Below are positions 1 through 10,200 of a DNA stretch of 64,000 nt, in pieces. Every line of letters starts with the position of its first letter. Position 1 is the first letter of the stretch. The DNA is from Prevotellaceae bacterium UBA4332 (GTDB lineage Bacteria > Bacteroidota > Bacteroidia > Bacteroidales > Bacteroidaceae). Location of the stretch: the NCBI GenBank assembly GCA_002394365.1, contig DGTQ01000026.1:13193-77192 (forward strand). The letters run 5' to 3'. Made by a program: the position numbers and the translations under genes. Under the pieces are notes generated by a model. It was not told the DNA's origin. It was given only the letters and a program-made list of their open reading frames with translations, and did no database searches.

Positions 1-2210
1 TCTCTTACGACTCTAAGAAGTCAGGCGGCTTCACCTGTTCACACCTCCGTTTCGGTGACGAGCCAATCCGCTCTACATACCAGATTACCACACCTAACTT
101 CGTAGCATGTCACGTTCAGGCTTACCTGCACATGTATGACGTAACACGTGGTATCCGCGAGAACGGTTCGTTCCTGCTCAACACCATCTTCGACGGCGAG
201 GAGCTCGTAAACTTCATCCCTAACAAGGTAAAGCGCGTCTTCGCTCAGAAGAACATCAAGGTTTACTATATCAACGCTACAAAGATAGCACAGGAGATAG
301 GTCTGGGCAACCGTACCAACACCATCCTGCAGTCTGCATTCTTCCGCATCTCAGAGGTTATCCCTGTAGATCTCGCAGTAGAGCAGATGAAGGCATTCGC
401 CAAGAAGTCTTACGGCAAGAAGGGTGATGACGTTGTCAACATGAACTATCAGGCTGTAGATCGTGGCGGCGAGTATAAGCAGCTCACCGTTGACCCAGCA
501 TGGGCTAACCTTCCAGACGACGCTCCAAAGGCTGACGATGCACCAGCATTCGTTAAGGAACTCGTTCGTCCTATCAACGCTCAGATGGGTGGCGACCTCA
601 AGGTTTCAGACTTCGTTAAGTTCGACACCGTTGACGGTACATGGCAGAACGGCACTGCAGCTTACGAGAAGCGTGGCGTAGAGGCATTCGTGCCAGTATG
701 GAACGTAGAGAACTGTATCCAGTGTAACAAGTGCTCATTCGTTTGTCCTCACGCAGCTATCCGTCCATTCGTCCTCACCGACGAGGAGCTCAAGGGCTTC
801 AACGCTCCTACTCAGGAGATGAAGGCACCAGCAGCCATGAAGGGCATGCACTTCGTTATCGAGCCATCACCACTCGACTGTCTCGGTTGCGGCAACTGTG
901 TTGACGTATGTCCAGGCAAGAAGGGCGAGAAGGCACTCAAGATGGTTCCTTACAACCCAGACGCTCAGGAGATGATAGATCTCGCAGCAGGTTGGGATTA
1001 CCTCGTAAAGAACGTCAAGACCAAGCAGGAGCTCGTTGACATCAAGGCTAACCCAAAGAACTCTCAGTTCGCTACACCTCTCTTCGAGTTCTCAGGCGCT
1101 TGCTCTGGTTGCGGTGAGACACCATACGTCAAGCTTATCTCTCAGCTCTTCGGCGACCGCGAGGTAATCGCTAACGCTACAGGCTGTTCTTCTATCTACT
1201 CAGCTTCTATACCTTCTACACCTTATACCACTAACGAGAAGGGTCAGGGTCCAGCATTCGACAACTCTCTCTTCGAGGACTTCTGTGAGTTCGGTCTTGG
1301 TATGGTAATTGGTAACAAGAAGATGAAGGAGCGCGTAGCAATGCTCCTCCAGAAGGTTGTTGACGAGAAGATGGGCTCAGCAGAGTATCAGGCAGCAGCT
1401 GCAGAATGGATAGAGAAGAAGGAAGATGCCGACGAGACAAAGCGCCTCGCAGCTATCCTGAAGCCAGAAATCGCTAAGGGTGCAGCTAACGGTTGCCCAG
1501 TATGCACAGAGCTGAAGACTCTCGACCACTACCTCATCAAGCGCAGTCAGTGGATTATCGGTGGTGACGGTGCTTCTTACGATATCGGCTACGGCGGTCT
1601 CGACCACGTACTCGCATCAGGCGAAGACCTCAACATCTTCGTAATCGATACTGAGGTTTACTCTAACACTGGTGGTCAGGCTTCCAAGGCTACACCACTC
1701 GGCGCTATCGCACAGTTCGCTGCTCAGGGTAAGCGCATCAAGAAGAAGGACCTCGGCATGATAGCTACAACCTACGGTTACGTTTACGTTGCTCAGGTAG
1801 CAATGGGTGCCGACAATGCACAGTGTCTCAAGGCATTCCGCGAGGCTGAGGCATACCACGGACCATCACTCGTAATCGCTTACGCACCATGTATCAACCA
1901 CGGTCTGAAGATCAAGGGTGGCATGGGTCGCTCACAGGAAGAGGAGCGTCGCGCAGTAGAGTGCGGTTACTGGCACCTGTGGCGTTACAACCCAGAGCTG
2001 GCAGAGCAGGGTCAGAACCCATTCTCACTCGACTCTAAGGAGCCACAGTGGGATAAGTTCCAGGACTTCCTCATGGGCGAGGTACGTTACCTCTCCGTTA
2101 AGAAGGCATACCCAGAAGAGGCTGACGAGCTCTTCGCAGAAGCTCAGAAGATGGCACAGCGCCGTTATCAGTCTTACGTTCGTCAGACCAAGATGGACTG
2201 GACTGAGTAA
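1..2210 (+). CDS. nifJ: pyruvate:ferredoxin (flavodoxin) oxidoreductase, 3' part
   Basis: Homodimeric PFOR oxidatively decarboxylates pyruvate to acetyl-CoA and CO2 and passes electrons to ferredoxin in the cytoplasm. The reading frame is open from base 3, so the 5' end lies outside the window; about 736 of the usual roughly 1,190 codons are visible. Two 4Fe-4S ferredoxin motifs appear in order, CIQCNKCSFVCP (around 711) and CLGCGNCVDVCP (around 888). A third cluster motif, ACSGCGETPY (around 1098), opens the thiamine diphosphate domain, which contains GDGASYDIGYGG (around 1563) and a downstream NTGGQ. Codon use is strongly biased towards a few codons, as in very highly expressed genes. A strong terminator follows, so it is probably monocistronic or last in its unit. 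The family assignment is certain; only the missing N-terminus is unknown. Confidence 0.97.
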   Translation, partial: SYDSKKSGGFTCSHLRFGDEPIRSTYQITTPNFVACHVQAYLHMYDVTRGIRENGSFLLNTIFDGEELVNFIPNKVKRVFAQKNIKVYYINATKIAQEIGLGNRTNTILQSAFFRISEVIPVDLAVEQMKAFAKKSYGKKGDDVVNMNYQAVDRGGEYKQLTVDPAWANLPDDAPKADDAPAFVKELVRPINAQMGGDLKVSDFVKFDTVDGTWQNGTAAYEKRGVEAFVPVWNVENCIQCNKCSFVCPHAAIRPFVLTDEELKGFNAPTQEMKAPAAMKGMHFVIEPSPLDCLGCGNCVDVCPGKKGEKALKMVPYNPDAQEMIDLAAGWDYLVKNVKTKQELVDIKANPKNSQFATPLFEFSGACSGCGETPYVKLISQLFGDREVIANATGCSSIYSASIPSTPYTTNEKGQGPAFDNSLFEDFCEFGLGMVIGNKKMKERVAMLLQKVVDEKMGSAEYQAAAAEWIEKKEDADETKRLAAILKPEIAKGAANGCPVCTELKTLDHYLIKRSQWIIGGDGASYDIGYGGLDHVLASGEDLNIFVIDTEVYSNTGGQASKATPLGAIAQFAAQGKRIKKKDLGMIATTYGYVYVAQVAMGADNAQCLKAFREAEAYHGPSLVIAYAPCINHGLKIKGGMGRSQEEERRAVECGYWHLWRYNPELAEQGQNPFSLDSKEPQWDKFQDFLMGEVRYLSVKKAYPEEADELFAEAQKMAQRRYQSYVRQTKMDWTE

Positions 2211-2258
2211 TCTCACGCTCTCAGAGTAAACACAATTACTCTAAATAACTCTCAATGC

Positions 2259-2294
2259 AGGGGCGACACATCATGTGTCGCCCCTCTTTTTTTC
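2259..2294 (+). terminator. intrinsic terminator after nifJ
   Basis: A perfect 13-bp stem (arms 2259-2271 and 2273-2285, one-base loop) built on GGGGCGACACAT is followed by C and a run of eight T. It lies 49 bp after the nifJ stop, as expected for an intrinsic terminator. Confidence 0.9.
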
Positions 2295-2327
2295 ATGCTC
2301 CCCAACAAAATCCCCCACATGCAGAAG

Positions 2328-2474
2328 CATAGCTTCCGCACGTAGAGGCATAGCTTCCGCACGTAGAGGCATAGCTTCCGCACGTAGAGGCATAGCTTCC
2401 GCATGTAGAGGCAGTCCTTTTGTCTCTAAAAGCATTGCTTTTGCATCCAAATGCATTACATTTGCGGATAGAAG
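2328..2474. repeat. 21-bp-period tandem array, locus 1
   Basis: Four nearly identical 21-bp units (2328-2348, 2349-2369, 2370-2390, 2391-2411) share the core TAGCTTCCGCACGTAGAGG. Three diverged units keep the 21-bp step to 2474 (2412, 2433, 2454). The array starts 34 bp after the nifJ terminator. It is open in several frames because 21 is divisible by three, but the heptapeptide repeats it would encode do not look like a real protein. Units here resemble units in the array at 58302-58594, where TAAGCTTCCGCA recurs. There are no unique spacers, so it is not a CRISPR. Function unknown. Confidence 0.9.
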
Positions 2475-2480
2475 CAAGAA

Positions 2481-2529
2481 TTCCTAATTTCTAATTCCTA
2501 ATTGCACGAAAAAAGAATTTTTTTCGTGC
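2481..2529. repeat. tandem heptamers followed by a perfect hairpin
   Basis: Three 7-bp units (TTCCTAA, TTTCTAA, TTCCTAA) fill 2481-2501. A hairpin follows at 2504-2529 with arms GCACGAAAAAA and TTTTTTCGTGC. The hairpin could terminate transcription on either strand, but no gene needs it here beyond the nifJ terminator. Confidence 0.75.
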
Positions 2530-2887
2530 CTAACCTCCCTAATCCCCTCTCATCCCGCATGGTTACTGGGCTGAGCATAGGGAGGTAGGGCTCTCAGACC
2601 TCCCTGATATCTCCCTTACACCTCCCTATAAACCTCCCTTGACCCCTTCCCTGCCTGCAAAACAGGTATCCCTCCCCGAGAGGGAGGGAATGGATTACAA
2701 ATAAGTAGTGGCAATTATTCTCCCTCCCTCTCGGGGAGGGATATCGCGTAGCGATAGGGAGGGGGTCGGTGAGATTTTAGGGAGGTGTTAGGGACCTCTT
2801 TGGGAGGTCTCAGAAGCCTACCTCCCTATCGTTAAGGCGCATAAACACTGGGCTCAGCGCCTAATTAGGGAGGTTGGGAGGTTGAAA
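2528..2887. repeat. large imperfect inverted repeat (fold-back element)
   Basis: Two arms of roughly 160 bp are arranged head to head around a centre near 2705. Both arms are rich in CCTCCCT or its complement. Matching blocks in order are CCTAACCTCCCTAAT-like ends, an ATAGGGAGGTAGG block, a CTCAGACCTCCC block, and a perfect 23-bp inverted repeat at 2667-2689 and 2721-2743. The 31-bp loop carries no gene. No transposase and no obvious target-site duplication are seen, so this is a MITE-like or fold-back element by shape only. It ends about 30 bp before the hsdM promoter and fills most of the gap between nifJ and hsdM. Confidence 0.75.
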
Positions 2888-2917
2888 TCGGGCATAATTT
2901 TTTTTTCTCCCCCTCTC

Positions 2918-2948
2918 TTTGCAGTCTCAAAAGTTTTTTTTAACTTTG
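2918..2948 (+). promoter_or_regulatory. hsd operon promoter
   Basis: TTTG (2918-2921), 19 bp, then TAACTTTG (2941-2948) matches the Bacteroidetes sigma consensus. It places the transcript start near 2953 and so favours ATG 2991 over the in-frame codons further upstream. Confidence 0.85.
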
Positions 2949-2990
2949 TATTTGAATTTACATTATCAGACTAAAGACCTAAAGATTTCT

Positions 2991-4853
2991 ATGATAAATA
3001 TACGTAAGTTAGAGGCAGAGCTATGGGAGTCGGCTGACTTGCTCCGCCAGGGCAGTAAGCTGACGAGCAGTCAGTATTGTATGCCTGTACTGGCATTATT
3101 GTTTCTGCGTTATGCGTTCAGCAGATATAAGATGGTGGAGCAGGAGATTCTCGCCAACCGTCCTACGCGTGGCGGTAGGGTGATGCCTGTGGAGCCGTCA
3201 GACTTTGCTGCTAAGAGTGCGCTTTACCTGCCTCGTGAAGCTCAGTATGACTATCTGGTGAATCTGCCTGACAACATAGTGGCAGCAGGCTTGAAGACCA
3301 AGGAAGGACAGGATATCAATTCGCTTGGCGAAGCCGTAAACAATGCCATGCAGCTGGTGGAGGCGCAGAGTGAGCAGCTTACGGGTGTCTTGCCTAAGAC
3401 ATATACCATGTTTGCTGACGACCTCCTACGCGAGTTGCTTCGTATTTTCAATAATAAGACCATAGACGAGGTAGGAGGCGACATCATCGGACGCATCTAC
3501 GAATACTTCCTCTCAAAGTTTGCCAAGGCTGTAGCTTCCGACGATGGCGTTTTCTTTACGCCAAAGTCATTAGTAAAAATGTTGGTCAACGTACTGGAGC
3601 CCACGCAAGGAGTGATGCTCGATCCCGCTTGTGGCAGCGGTGGTATGTTCGTACAGACGGGTGACTTCGTGAATCAGGCTGGACATAACGCCAACACCAA
3701 TATGACTTTCTACGGACAAGAGAAGGTGGAATACAATGCTCAGCTCTGTCTTATGAATATGGCGGTGCATGGACTTAACGGCAGAATAATCTCTGGCGAT
3801 GAAGCCAACTCCTTCTACCACGATGCCCACAACCTTGCAGGAAAGTGCGACTATGTAATGGCCAATCCGCCTTTCAATGTCGATAAGGTGAAAGCCGAGT
3901 CAGCTTCTGCTGCCGGGCGTCTTCCTTTTGGTTTGCCAGGTGTGAATCAGAAGACCAAGGAGATAGGCAATGCTAACTACCTGTGGATAAGTTATTTCTA
4001 TGCCTACCTGAACGACCACGGACGTGCAGGATTCGTGATGGCTAGTTCTGCAACGGATAGCGCGAACAAAGACCGCGACATTCGTGAAAAGCTGGTGCGC
4101 ACAGGCGATGTAGATGTAATGGTCAGCGTAGGCAATAATTTCTTCTATACCCTCTCCCTGCCCTGCTCGCTGTGGTTCTTCGACCGCAACAAGCACGCCG
4201 ACATTCGCGACAAGGTGCTGTTCATTGATGCCCGTAATTACTATACTGTTGTTGACCGCACTTTGAACGAGTGGACTGAGTGGCAGCTGCGTAACTTGCA
4301 AGCCATCGTACATCTCTATCGTGGCGAGAAAGAGAAATATCAATCGCTGATTAGGGATTATATTGAGATACTTGATAATGTTTCAGCTCCATTGACGCAA
4401 GAAAGACTTGAAGAAGTTATTAAGAATGGAGAAAAGGAATACTCTACAAGGTTTGCCGCCTGTTTAGAACACGAGAAGAAACAGGCAAAAGAGGCAATAG
4501 CTTCTGCCACACGAAAAGAGAAGAAACAGGTAGAGGCTGAATGGAAAGAGACTATAGAGCATTGGGAAGACCTTCTTGAAACGGCTCGCCAGTTTGAATG
4601 GCTCACAGAAAAATTTGGCGATGGTGAATACAAGGACGTGCTTGGTCTCTGCAAGATAGCCACCATTCAGGAGATAGAGGAAAAGAACTACTCGCTTACC
4701 CCCGGTGCCTACGTCGGCGTGGCCGAGCAGGAAGACGACGGCGTAGATTTCCATGAGCGCATGACCGAGATTCATGCTGAGCTGGCACAGCTGAACAAGG
4801 ATGCCAATGCCTTGATGGACGAGATACAAAAAGCATGGGAGGAGCTGAAATGA
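2991..4853 (+). CDS. hsdM: type I restriction-modification DNA methyltransferase subunit
   Basis: HsdM methylates adenine at the site chosen by HsdS, protecting host DNA and forming the core of the restriction complex. The protein is about 620 residues from ATG 2991; a longer open frame begins at 2919 but that would lie upstream of the promoter. It has the N-terminal helical HsdM domain, the SAM motif DPACGSGGMF and the catalytic NPPF tetrapeptide in CDYVMANPPFNVD. A charged, helical C-terminal region is rich in Glu and Lys. The stop overlaps the next start in ATGA, which argues for translational coupling. First gene of a four-gene operon. Confidence 0.95.
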   Translation: MINIRKLEAELWESADLLRQGSKLTSSQYCMPVLALLFLRYAFSRYKMVEQEILANRPTRGGRVMPVEPSDFAAKSALYLPREAQYDYLVNLPDNIVAAGLKTKEGQDINSLGEAVNNAMQLVEAQSEQLTGVLPKTYTMFADDLLRELLRIFNNKTIDEVGGDIIGRIYEYFLSKFAKAVASDDGVFFTPKSLVKMLVNVLEPTQGVMLDPACGSGGMFVQTGDFVNQAGHNANTNMTFYGQEKVEYNAQLCLMNMAVHGLNGRIISGDEANSFYHDAHNLAGKCDYVMANPPFNVDKVKAESASAAGRLPFGLPGVNQKTKEIGNANYLWISYFYAYLNDHGRAGFVMASSATDSANKDRDIREKLVRTGDVDVMVSVGNNFFYTLSLPCSLWFFDRNKHADIRDKVLFIDARNYYTVVDRTLNEWTEWQLRNLQAIVHLYRGEKEKYQSLIRDYIEILDNVSAPLTQERLEEVIKNGEKEYSTRFAACLEHEKKQAKEAIASATRKEKKQVEAEWKETIEHWEDLLETARQFEWLTEKFGDGEYKDVLGLCKIATIQEIEEKNYSLTPGAYVGVAEQEDDGVDFHERMTEIHAELAQLNKDANALMDEIQKAWEELK

Positions 4854-5968
4854 GTAAACTGTTAAGTGTAAACAAAGAATATGCAGAATGGCTGAAGTCC
4901 CTCAGCCAGCGTTTTCGCCAGAGCCAGATTAAAGCTGCTGTGAAGGTGAATAGTGAACTGCTGAAGTTTTACTGGTCTTTAGGTCAAGATATTGTCGAGC
5001 GTAATTTTGAGAACACCTACGGTTCTGAATTCTTCAAGAACCTTAGTCTTGACTTAAAGGAAGAATTCCCTGAAAGCAAAGGCTTTTCTCCTACTAATCT
5101 CGGCTATATCAAGAGATTCTATATGCTTTACTCCAATGCAATGAAAATCTCCCCCCAAGTTGAGGGTAAATCTCCACAAATCAGTAATCTCTCAAATTAC
5201 CCCCAAGTTGGGGGCAATTCTGAACCGCTGATCTTTTCTGTCCCATGGGGACATCACAAGTTGCTTATTGATAAATTTCTGAAAGCGCCAGAAAAGGTCA
5301 TGTTCTATGTTCAAAAGACCGTTGAAAACAATTGGAGTCGCACAATACTTGACTGGCAGATAGACAGCAACCTCTACGAGCGACAGGGTAAGGCAATTAG
5401 TAATTTCAAGCGGACACTGCCAACACCGCAGAGCGACCTTGCACAGCAGATAACGAAAGACCCTTATGTCATTGATATCATGGGCGTGCGTCAGGAGATG
5501 CAGGAGCGAGAATTGGAGGAACATCTCGACTCTCACATTTCAAAATATCTGTTGGAACTGGGTAAGGGGTTCACCTACTATGGTCACCAAGTACACCTTC
5601 GCGTTGGAAATGATGATTTCTACATTGACCAGCTATTCTATCATGTGCGCCTACATTGCTATGTCGTGATAGAACTGAAAGCGACAGCCTTCAAGCCTGA
5701 GCACATTGGGCAACTGAATTTCTACGTCACAGCTGTCAACAAACTGATGTGTTCTGAGCACGATAACCCCACCATCGGTCTCCTTATCTGTAAAGACAAA
5801 AACGATGTCGTGGCAGAATATACTCTACAAGGGGTAGAATCTCCCATTGGGGTGTCTTCCGTTGAAATCTTCGACAAACTGACCGAAGATTTCAAGAGTG
5901 CTTTGCCTTCTATTGAGGATATTGAAAACGAACTCAGAGACAAGAAACAAAAGGAGGACGAGGGATGA
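4850..5968 (+). CDS. DUF1016 (YhcG-like) PD-(D/E)xK nuclease
   Basis: The N-terminal DUF1016 helical domain begins EYAEWLKSLSQRFRQSQ. The C-terminal nuclease-like half contains FYIDQLFYH, then VVIELKATAF and GQLNFYV, the pattern of a PD-(D/E)xK core. Proteins of this family are common in type I restriction loci, but their exact job is not settled. Start taken as ATG 4850, four bases inside hsdM, with a GGAGG before it; the open frame extends to 4835. It overlaps hsdS by four bases, so it is made as part of the operon. The linker before PWGHH carries two near-copies of CCCCAAGTTGGGG (5151-5166 and 5200-5214), each palindromic and translated as PQVEG / PQVGG. Confidence 0.88.
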   Translation: MSKLLSVNKEYAEWLKSLSQRFRQSQIKAAVKVNSELLKFYWSLGQDIVERNFENTYGSEFFKNLSLDLKEEFPESKGFSPTNLGYIKRFYMLYSNAMKISPQVEGKSPQISNLSNYPQVGGNSEPLIFSVPWGHHKLLIDKFLKAPEKVMFYVQKTVENNWSRTILDWQIDSNLYERQGKAISNFKRTLPTPQSDLAQQITKDPYVIDIMGVRQEMQERELEEHLDSHISKYLLELGKGFTYYGHQVHLRVGNDDFYIDQLFYHVRLHCYVVIELKATAFKPEHIGQLNFYVTAVNKLMCSEHDNPTIGLLICKDKNDVVAEYTLQGVESPIGVSSVEIFDKLTEDFKSALPSIEDIENELRDKKQKEDEG

Positions 5969-7191
5969 GTGAGTGGAAGAAAGTGAAGTTGAGAGATATT
6001 GCTTCTGCTATTCAGACAGGACCTTTCGGTTCGCAATTGCACCAATCTGATTATTCAGACATTGGTGTTCCTGTTGTTATGCCTAAGGACATCATAAATG
6101 GTTGCATTGATGAATCTACCATAGCACGTGTAGAAAGCCATCATGTAGAGAGATTATCTCGTCACAAAATATCTGAAGGAGATATTCTTTATGCACGCAG
6201 AGGCGATGTTGGTAAATGTGCATATACTGTATTTGGACAACAAGGATGGTTGTGTGGAACAGGTTGTTTACGAGTAACTATTGATAAGGAAAAAGCTTTT
6301 CCGAAATTCATCTTCTTTCAATTACAAAAGCGTGAGACAATTGGTTGGGTAGAGAAACATGCTATTGGTGCAACAATGTTAAATCTAAACACGTCTATAT
6401 TAGGTGACGTTCCTATTGAATTACCTCCTCTTCCTATTCAGCACCGCATTGCTACCACCCTCTCTCGCTACGACTCTTTGATAGAGAACTATCAGAAGCA
6501 GATAAAGTTATTGGAGGAAGCAGCGCAGCGACTCTACAAGGAATGGTTCGTCGACCTCCACTTCCCCAGCCACGAAAACACCAAAATCGTAGATGGTGTA
6601 CCAGAGGGGTGGGAGAAGAAAAAAATTGCCGATGTATGCGACACCATAGGTGGAGGAACTCCTTCGACAAAAATCGCTTCATATTACGAAGGTGGAACAA
6701 TAAGCTGGGTAACACCAACTGATATAACAAGGAACAACAGCCTATGTTTACTAAATACCGAGAAGAAGATTACCAAAGAGGGACTTAACCATAGTTCTGC
6801 AAAGATGTTACCCAAAGAGACAATCTTGATGACAAGTAGGGCAAGCATCGGTTATTTTGGAATATGTGATTTCGAAGTATGCACTAATCAAGGCTTTATT
6901 TCATGTGTCCCATTTGAGAAAAATTTCCAAATGTACCTTTTATACAATTTGATGAATAGAGTTGAGGAAATTAGAATCAAAGCTGGCGGTTCAACTTATC
7001 TTGAGATTAGCAAAAGCGTATTCCGAAATTTTGATATAATATGCCCTACTCGTAGCATAACAGTAGAATTTCAATGTAAGACCCATCGTCTACTGGAGAG
7101 GATGAAGAGTCTTTCCTCTCAAATCCGCCTCCTCACTGAGGCTCGTGACCGCTTGCTTCCCAAACTGATGAGTGGAGAAATAGATGTATAA
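5965..7191 (+). CDS. hsdS: type I restriction-modification specificity subunit
   Basis: HsdS recognises the two half-sites of the target through two target-recognition domains and holds the complex together. The 408-residue protein shows the usual layout: TRD1, a central conserved helix (LLEEAAQRLYKEWFVDLHFP), TRD2, and a C-terminal conserved helix ending RDRLLPKLMSGEIDV. It starts at ATG 5965 in an ATGA overlap with the nuclease gene. The TRD segments are more AT-rich than the flanking hsdM and hsdR, as is usual for exchanged recognition domains. No second hsdS, inverted TRD copy or recombinase is nearby, so phase variation by inversion is not supported. Confidence 0.93.
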   Translation: MSEWKKVKLRDIASAIQTGPFGSQLHQSDYSDIGVPVVMPKDIINGCIDESTIARVESHHVERLSRHKISEGDILYARRGDVGKCAYTVFGQQGWLCGTGCLRVTIDKEKAFPKFIFFQLQKRETIGWVEKHAIGATMLNLNTSILGDVPIELPPLPIQHRIATTLSRYDSLIENYQKQIKLLEEAAQRLYKEWFVDLHFPSHENTKIVDGVPEGWEKKKIADVCDTIGGGTPSTKIASYYEGGTISWVTPTDITRNNSLCLLNTEKKITKEGLNHSSAKMLPKETILMTSRASIGYFGICDFEVCTNQGFISCVPFEKNFQMYLLYNLMNRVEEIRIKAGGSTYLEISKSVFRNFDIICPTRSITVEFQCKTHRLLERMKSLSSQIRLLTEARDRLLPKLMSGEIDV

Positions 7192-7206
7192 AAAACGAGA
7201 ACAATT

Positions 7207-10200
7207 ATGGCAAAGGACTATAGCGAAGACCAACTGATACAGAAGAGTGCAGCCGAGTTACTGGAAAAAGAGCTGGGCTGGACAAGCGTGTATGCCTTTG
7301 ATAAGGAGGTGCTTGGTGCGAATGGTACGTTGGGACGCATGTCGTATCATGAGGTGCTGCTGACGGGTCGTTTCCGTAAGGCATTGAAGGTGCTGAATCC
7401 TTGGCTGACGGACAAGCAGTTGCAGGAGGCAACGGAACGCATGACGGAACACATGAGTTCGCAGACGCTGATGCAAATCAACGAGCAGAAGTATCAGTAC
7501 ATCAAAGATGGCGTGCCCGTTACTCGCGTAAAGCCTAACGGCGAGACGGAAGAGGTGCGTGCCAAAGTCATTGACTTCGCTTCGCCTGAAAAGAACGACT
7601 TCCTGTGCGTCCGCGAGATGTGGGTGTATGGTGCGCTCTATCATCGCCGTGCCGACATCGTTGGCTTCGTGAATGGTCTGCCTTTGCTGTTTATGGAACT
7701 GAAGAACCACGACGTAGAAGTGGTGGATGCCTTCAACAAGAACTATCGCGATTATTTGGATACGATTCCGCAACTGTTCTATCACAATGCCTTTATCATG
7801 TTCAGCAACGGACTGGAGGCACGTGTGGGAACCATCGACTCGAAATGGGAGTTCTTCCATGAATGGAAACGACTGACGGAGGAAGATGCTGGCAATATCG
7901 AACTACCGACGATGCTGAGGGGTATCTGTAAGAAGGAGAACTTCCTGGACCTGCTGGAAAACTTCATACTCTACGACCACAGCGGAGGAAGGACAGCAAA
8001 GATTCTGGCCCGCAACCACCAATACCTGGGTGTAAACCAAGCCGTGGAGATGTATCGCAACCGCGAGTATCTGAACGGAAAGTTAGGCGTGTTCTGGCAT
8101 ACTCAGGGCTCAGGCAAGAGCTACTCTATGCTCTTCCTGTCGCAGAAGATACGCCGCAAGTTTGAGGGCTCGCCCACATTCCTCGTGCTGACAGACCGCG
8201 ATGAGCTGAACAAGCAAATCAGCGACACGTTTGAGAACTGCGGATTGTTGGGCAATGTGAAGGCAAAGAAGTTTATTGCCAGCAGTGGTGAAGACCTGAA
8301 GACGAAACTGAAGGGCAATCCGTCGTTCATCTTCTCGCTCATTCAGAAGTTTAACGACGCGAAGGCTGATCCAATCTATCCCGACCACGATATTATCGTA
8401 ATGAGCGACGAGGCCCATCGCACTCAGAACGGCATATTTGCCGATAACCTAATGCACCTGTTACCGACAGCCCATCGCATCGGATTTACGGGAACTCCGT
8501 TGTTGTCAAACGACAACATCACGGCACGTACATTCGGTGGTTATGTGAGTATCTACGACTTCAAACGAGCTGTGGAGGATAAGGCTACCGTTCCACTTTA
8601 CTACGAGAATCGTGGCGAGAAACTTCAAGATTTGAAGAATCCAGAAATCAACGACGAAATTGCATCCGCCCTGGAACAAGCAGGCGAACTGGATGCCTCG
8701 CAACTGGCCAAACTGGAAAGGGAATTCGCCAAGGAGGTACATCTGCTGACAGCAGCCAAGCGCCTACGCCTGATTGCCAAGGACTTTGTGCATCATTACA
8801 GCGACCTGTGGACTTCGGGCAAGGCGATGTTCGTATGTTATAATAAGGTGACGTGCGTCCGTATGTACAACTACGTGCAGGAATACTGGCAGCGCGAAAT
8901 CAAGGTATTGGAAGAAGCCATCGCCAAAAGCACTTCACAACAGGAGGCTCAGGAGATGCAACGCAAACTGGAATGGATGAGGGAGACGGACATGGCGGTA
9001 GTCGTTTCGCAAGAGCAGAACGAAATACAGACGTTCCAGAAGTGGGGCCTCGACATCAAGCCACACCGCGAGAGGATGGAGAAGGAGGAACTGGACAAGG
9101 CTTTCAAGGCGGATGACTCGCGGCTACGGGTGGTCTTCGTCTGCGCCATGTGGCTGACAGGTTTCGACGTAAAAACGCTCTCATGCCTCTATATCGACAA
9201 GCCCATGAAGGCACACACGCTGATGCAGACCATCGCCCGTGCCAATCGCGTGGCGGAAGGAAAGACAAACGGTCTGATCATCGACTATATCGGCATCGTG
9301 AAAGCCCTGCGCCAGGCATTGGCCGATTATACAGCCAACCCGGAAGGTGGCGCAGGAGGCAGCGACCCAACCATCGACAAGAAGGAACTCATTAAGCATG
9401 TGATGGAAACTATAGCTGCTGCTACGGCTTTCCTGAAAGAGCATGGTTTTGATTTGGATGACTTGATTAAGGCTGAGAGTTTTGAAAAGTTGTCGCTACT
9501 GAAGAAGGCTGCCAATGCGATGTGCGAGACGGCTGAAATCAGGAAGTCATACTGCACGTTTGCATCCACGCTACTGAAGCTGTGGAAGTACCTCGATCGG
9601 GAGGACATCACTCCCGAAATGAAGCAACAGAAGGATGCCATTGAAGCCATCTACAAGGAACTGCAGCAGAAGCGCAAACATGCCGACATCACAGACCTGA
9701 GCGTGGCTATCAACGAAATTGTGAATGAGCATTTAGAAGTAGATTCGAATTCCACAATGGTAGCAGAGTCACGTCGCTTTGATATTAGCGGCATTGACTT
9801 TGAACTACTCCGTCGCGAGTTCGCCAAGAGCAAAGAGAAAAACCTTGTACTGAAAGATATTCAGGAGTTGCTACAGGAACGTCTGGCAAAGATGATGGCA
9901 GCTAACCCGTCGCGCATAAACTTCTATGAGAGGTATCAGGAGATAATACATGACTATAACCAGGAGCAGAATCGTGCCACCATAGAGAAAACCTTCGAGG
10001 AACTGATGAAACTGTCAAATGAACTGACGGAGGAGGAACGGCGATATGTCAGGGAAGGATTTGAAAATGACGAGCAACTGTCCATGTTTGACGTGCTGGT
10101 AAAGAATGACCTATCAAAAGATGACATCAAGAAAATAAAGAAGGTGGCTAAAGACCTGCTGAAGAAGATAAAAGACCTGCTGAGGACAATGGATCATCCG

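Noticed and set aside
2328..2474. Possible CRISPR array
   Set aside because: Units repeat directly with no unique spacers and no cas genes are in the window; the unit is 21 bp and the same applies to the other arrays.
2275..2487. Open frames on both strands coding heptapeptide repeats (ARRGIAS and similar)
   Set aside because: They exist only because the 21-bp repeat is divisible by three and lacks stops; no ribosome site, promoter or non-repeat domain.
2528..2887. Insertion sequence
   Set aside because: Inverted arms only; no transposase frame and no clear target duplication.
5965..7191. Phase-variable hsdS
   Set aside because: Only one hsdS, no inverted TRD copy and no recombinase nearby.
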